This document shows positions 62,513-64,000 of a stretch of 64,000 nt of DNA, one piece after another. A program made the position numbers and the translations under genes. The stretch is from Paenibacillus sinopodophylli (lineage in GTDB: Bacteria; Bacillota; Bacilli; Paenibacillales; Paenibacillaceae), in the NCBI RefSeq assembly GCF_005930355.1, contig NZ_VDBO01000001.1:2368380-2432379 (forward strand), written 5' to 3'. Under the pieces are notes generated by a model that saw only the letters and a list, made by a program, of their open reading frames with translations, made no database searches and was not told where the DNA came from. Position 1 is the stretch's first letter. Every line of letters starts with the position of its first letter.

Positions 62513-62581
62513 TCACGGAAACACAGGTGCTGGCAAGGTGAAACGGCTGTCTCCGTCCTCTCGTGGTGCAGTACGTTTCAT
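62513..62581 (-). CDS. Candidate leader peptide upstream of ylmB, 22 aa
   Basis: ATG 62581 to TGA 62513; begins MKRTAPREDGDSRFTL and ends PAPVFP. Shares MKR.AP..D.DSRFTL with the peptide in the kdp leader. The stop is 2 nt before the AGGAGG of ylmB, allowing translational coupling. An AU-rich hairpin (AGAAAATGTAT / ATACATTTTCT, about 62593-62628) precedes it, at the same place as in the other copy but with different paired bases. Start sequence TGAAACG can pair with CGTTTCA further on. Confidence 0.5.
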   Translation of the reverse strand: MKRTAPREDGDSRFTLPAPVFP

Positions 62582-62639
62582 TCCGAGAAATAAAGAAAAT
62601 GTATCGCCTGAAAATATACATTTTCTGTATTTCAATAGA

Positions 62640-62669
62640 AAAAAACCATTCGAGAATACACGAATGGTT
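62640..62669 (-). terminator. Terminator of the TPP riboswitch
   Basis: Minus strand AACCATTCG / CGAATGGTT stem and seven T, about 20 nt after the aptamer. Confidence 0.92.
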
Positions 62670-62685
62670 ACGATTCGATACGTTC

Positions 62686-62772
62686 TCTACGCCAGCATTA
62701 CCTGGTTCAGATTAACGGTCAGGGACAAAGGGCCCCTATCTCAGCCGGACTATATCCAGCACCCGTACTCCT
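62686..62772 (-). promoter_or_regulatory. TPP (thiamin pyrophosphate) riboswitch
   Basis: Minus strand ACGGGTGCTG, GGCTGAGATAGGGGCCC, CCCTGACCGTTAATCTGAACC, GGTAATGCTGGCGTAG: the THI-box. The GGGTGC, CTGAGA, CTGA and TAATGC.GCG blocks are all present. With the terminator it turns off the whole salvage and synthesis operon when TPP is abundant. Confidence 0.96.
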
Positions 62773-62864
62773 ATGAAGTTAAAACAACTATAGCCTAACC
62801 CTATATAATTGGCAATATGAAGATGGGAATGATTCATACTCGCTTCTATACCAACCATTCTATT

Positions 62865-64000
62865 TCAGTCCATTCTGCTAGCCGCTGAATGAAGTCTAGA
62901 ACCTTGCAAGCATAGCTGCGTATTCTGAACCTCATCCAGCATACGATCGTGATGGAACGCTGAATACTCGCCAGAGGGGAACTCAAACCAAGGCGAACCT
63001 GGCAAATAAGTTATCATCCTATGCTTGACTGCGCGCAGGCTCTCCCAATATTCCGAAGCCAGCAGTCCTCTCCATGCCGCTTGTGAGTCTTCGTCTTCAT
63101 TGACGCTAAGCAAAATATGATCAGCTTGGAAATCCTCCAATTGATGCGGCAGCACCACTTGCAGCCAAGGGTCGATTACGCCAAGACGGTAAGGTGTCTT
63201 TAATTGCAGGTCATCATACAGCACCGTTGCTGCACGGCGACCGACGACCGAAATCCGCGAACCGGATATTTTGAGAATAAGCACGACCGATTTCTTCACC
63301 CCCGGCTGCAATTGGCGGCGCACTGCCTCTGCTTTCCAATCATAGCCCGTGAGCCAGCTTTCTGCCTCTCTTGACTTATTCGTAAAGTCTGCAACGAGGC
63401 GCAGATGCTGCCGCCAATCTGCTATGGCCCAAGGAATAAGCAGCAGCGGCGCAATCTGCTCAAGCTGCTTCCGATGCTCAGGCGGAATGAGATAATCCAT
63501 CCCAATAATGCAGTCTGGACGTGCCTCTCGCAAGGCGGCTAGATTGAATACATGATCGTGACTAAGCGGCACGACAACATCCGTTACATATTTTTTACGG
63601 TAAAAATCATTCCAATATTGATCAACAGGAGCCGCGTATGGCATAATTTGCAGCGGCAGCAGCTGTCCGATATTCGCCCAGCTGTAGGCTGCGGTTCTCC
63701 GCGACCTGCTGCGCCAGTAAATGGTAGGGGTAATGCCAATTTGCTTCTTGAATGTACGGCAGAACGTAGTTGCACTGCTGTAACCAGTCTGACTAGCGAT
63801 ATCCTGCATCGACAGCGCTGGCTGCTCCACCAGCAGCCTCTTCGCTTTGCCTACCCGAAGCTCCGTTACGTACTCATGAACGCCTCTTCCGTACTTCTCC
63901 TTGAATGTCCGCATAAAGTGGAACCTGCTGAGCCCCACAAGCCCTGCGAGATCATCCACTTTTATTTCTTCCGCATAGCGCTTCTGAATTTCTGACCTTG
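62865..64000 (-). CDS. AraC-type regulator fused to a periplasmic-binding-like domain (Btr/YbbB-like), 5' end outside window
   Basis: The frame stays open to the right edge, with EIQKRYAEEIKVDDLAGLVG reading smoothly into the first HTH, so the N-terminus is missing; a GTG at 63959 is internal. The HTH pair (DDLAGLVGLSRFHFMRTFKE and MQDIASQTGYSSATTFCRTF) is followed by about 260 residues of the family that includes FeuA/FhuD-like siderophore-binding proteins. In Bacillus, Btr of this build activates siderophore uptake on binding the ferri-siderophore. Confidence 0.88.
   Translation of the reverse strand, partial: RSEIQKRYAEEIKVDDLAGLVGLSRFHFMRTFKEKYGRGVHEYVTELRVGKAKRLLVEQPALSMQDIASQTGYSSATTFCRTFKKQIGITPTIYWRSRSRRTAAYSWANIGQLLPLQIMPYAAPVDQYWNDFYRKKYVTDVVVPLSHDHVFNLAALREARPDCIIGMDYLIPPEHRKQLEQIAPLLLIPWAIADWRQHLRLVADFTNKSREAESWLTGYDWKAEAVRRQLQPGVKKSVVLILKISGSRISVVGRRAATVLYDDLQLKTPYRLGVIDPWLQVVLPHQLEDFQADHILLSVNEDEDSQAAWRGLLASEYWESLRAVKHRMITYLPGSPWFEFPSGEYSAFHHDRMLDEVQNTQLCLQGSRLHSAASRMD

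Overview
The window looks like chromosome of a Paenibacillus-type bacterium (Firmicutes, Bacillales). The signs are strong AGGAGG-type ribosome binding sites with ATG, GTG and TTG starts, many intrinsic terminators, Bacillales-style riboswitches (c-di-AMP/ydaO, c-di-GMP-I, TPP) and a T-box, YesM/YesN-like regulators beside LplA/LplB-type sugar transporters, and several AraC regulators with glycoside hydrolases. No rRNA, tRNA, CRISPR array, complete insertion sequence or phage capsid gene was seen.

Region 1 (1-13.6 kb, minus strand) is one end of an extracellular contractile injection system (eCIS) locus: AAA ATPase, Pvc16-type tail terminator (DUF4255), a beta-rich accessory protein, sheath, two tube proteins, a tail assembly chaperone and a long Gln-rich orphan that runs off the left edge. 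The chaperone appears to be extended by a -1 ribosomal frameshift, as in phage G/GT chaperones. Upstream on the same strand are a PP2C phosphatase, a STAS protein and an anti-sigma-type kinase (a partner switch), then a two-component pair and a CopD-like membrane protein.

Region 2 (13.7-23.8 kb) is mixed housekeeping: GGCT-like protein, AraC regulator with GH27 alpha-galactosidase, glutamate dehydrogenase, VWA lipoprotein, DRE-TIM aldolase, GTP cyclohydrolase II, a decayed dioxygenase pseudogene and an HxlR regulator.

Region 3 (23.9-37 kb) is dense in second-messenger control. A kdp potassium-uptake operon has a 132-aa Rossmann-like protein, a 36-aa membrane protein, KdpF, A, B and C, and a kinase-less, tandemly duplicated KdpD sensor. 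It lies behind two tandem c-di-AMP riboswitches, a conserved-looking leader peptide and a terminator. Divergent from it are two paralogous orphan genes, one with its own complete c-di-AMP riboswitch abutting its ribosome binding site. Next comes a c-di-GMP-I riboswitch and terminator in front of a PLP decarboxylase and chemoreceptor operon.

Region 4 (37-52.2 kb) is carbohydrate use: kduI/DeoR/kduD, an intracellular GH10 xylanase with an LplA/LplB/LplC-type ABC transporter and its YesM/YesN-like pair, and a GH127 enzyme with a divergent AraC regulator.

Region 5 (52.2-64 kb) has a T-box (probably lysine) before a fungal/archaeal-type asd gene. It then has a ten-gene thiamin salvage and biosynthesis operon (ylmB-tenA-thiZ-thiX-thiY-thiF-thiE-thiS-thiG-thiO) behind a TPP riboswitch, terminator and a second copy of the leader-peptide module. 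The right edge cuts an AraC-solute-binding fusion regulator.

The most novel-looking signals are the eCIS frameshift, the leader-peptide module shared by two riboswitch-controlled operons, the riboswitch-controlled orphan paralogues, and the kinase-less double KdpD in a c-di-AMP-controlled kdp operon.
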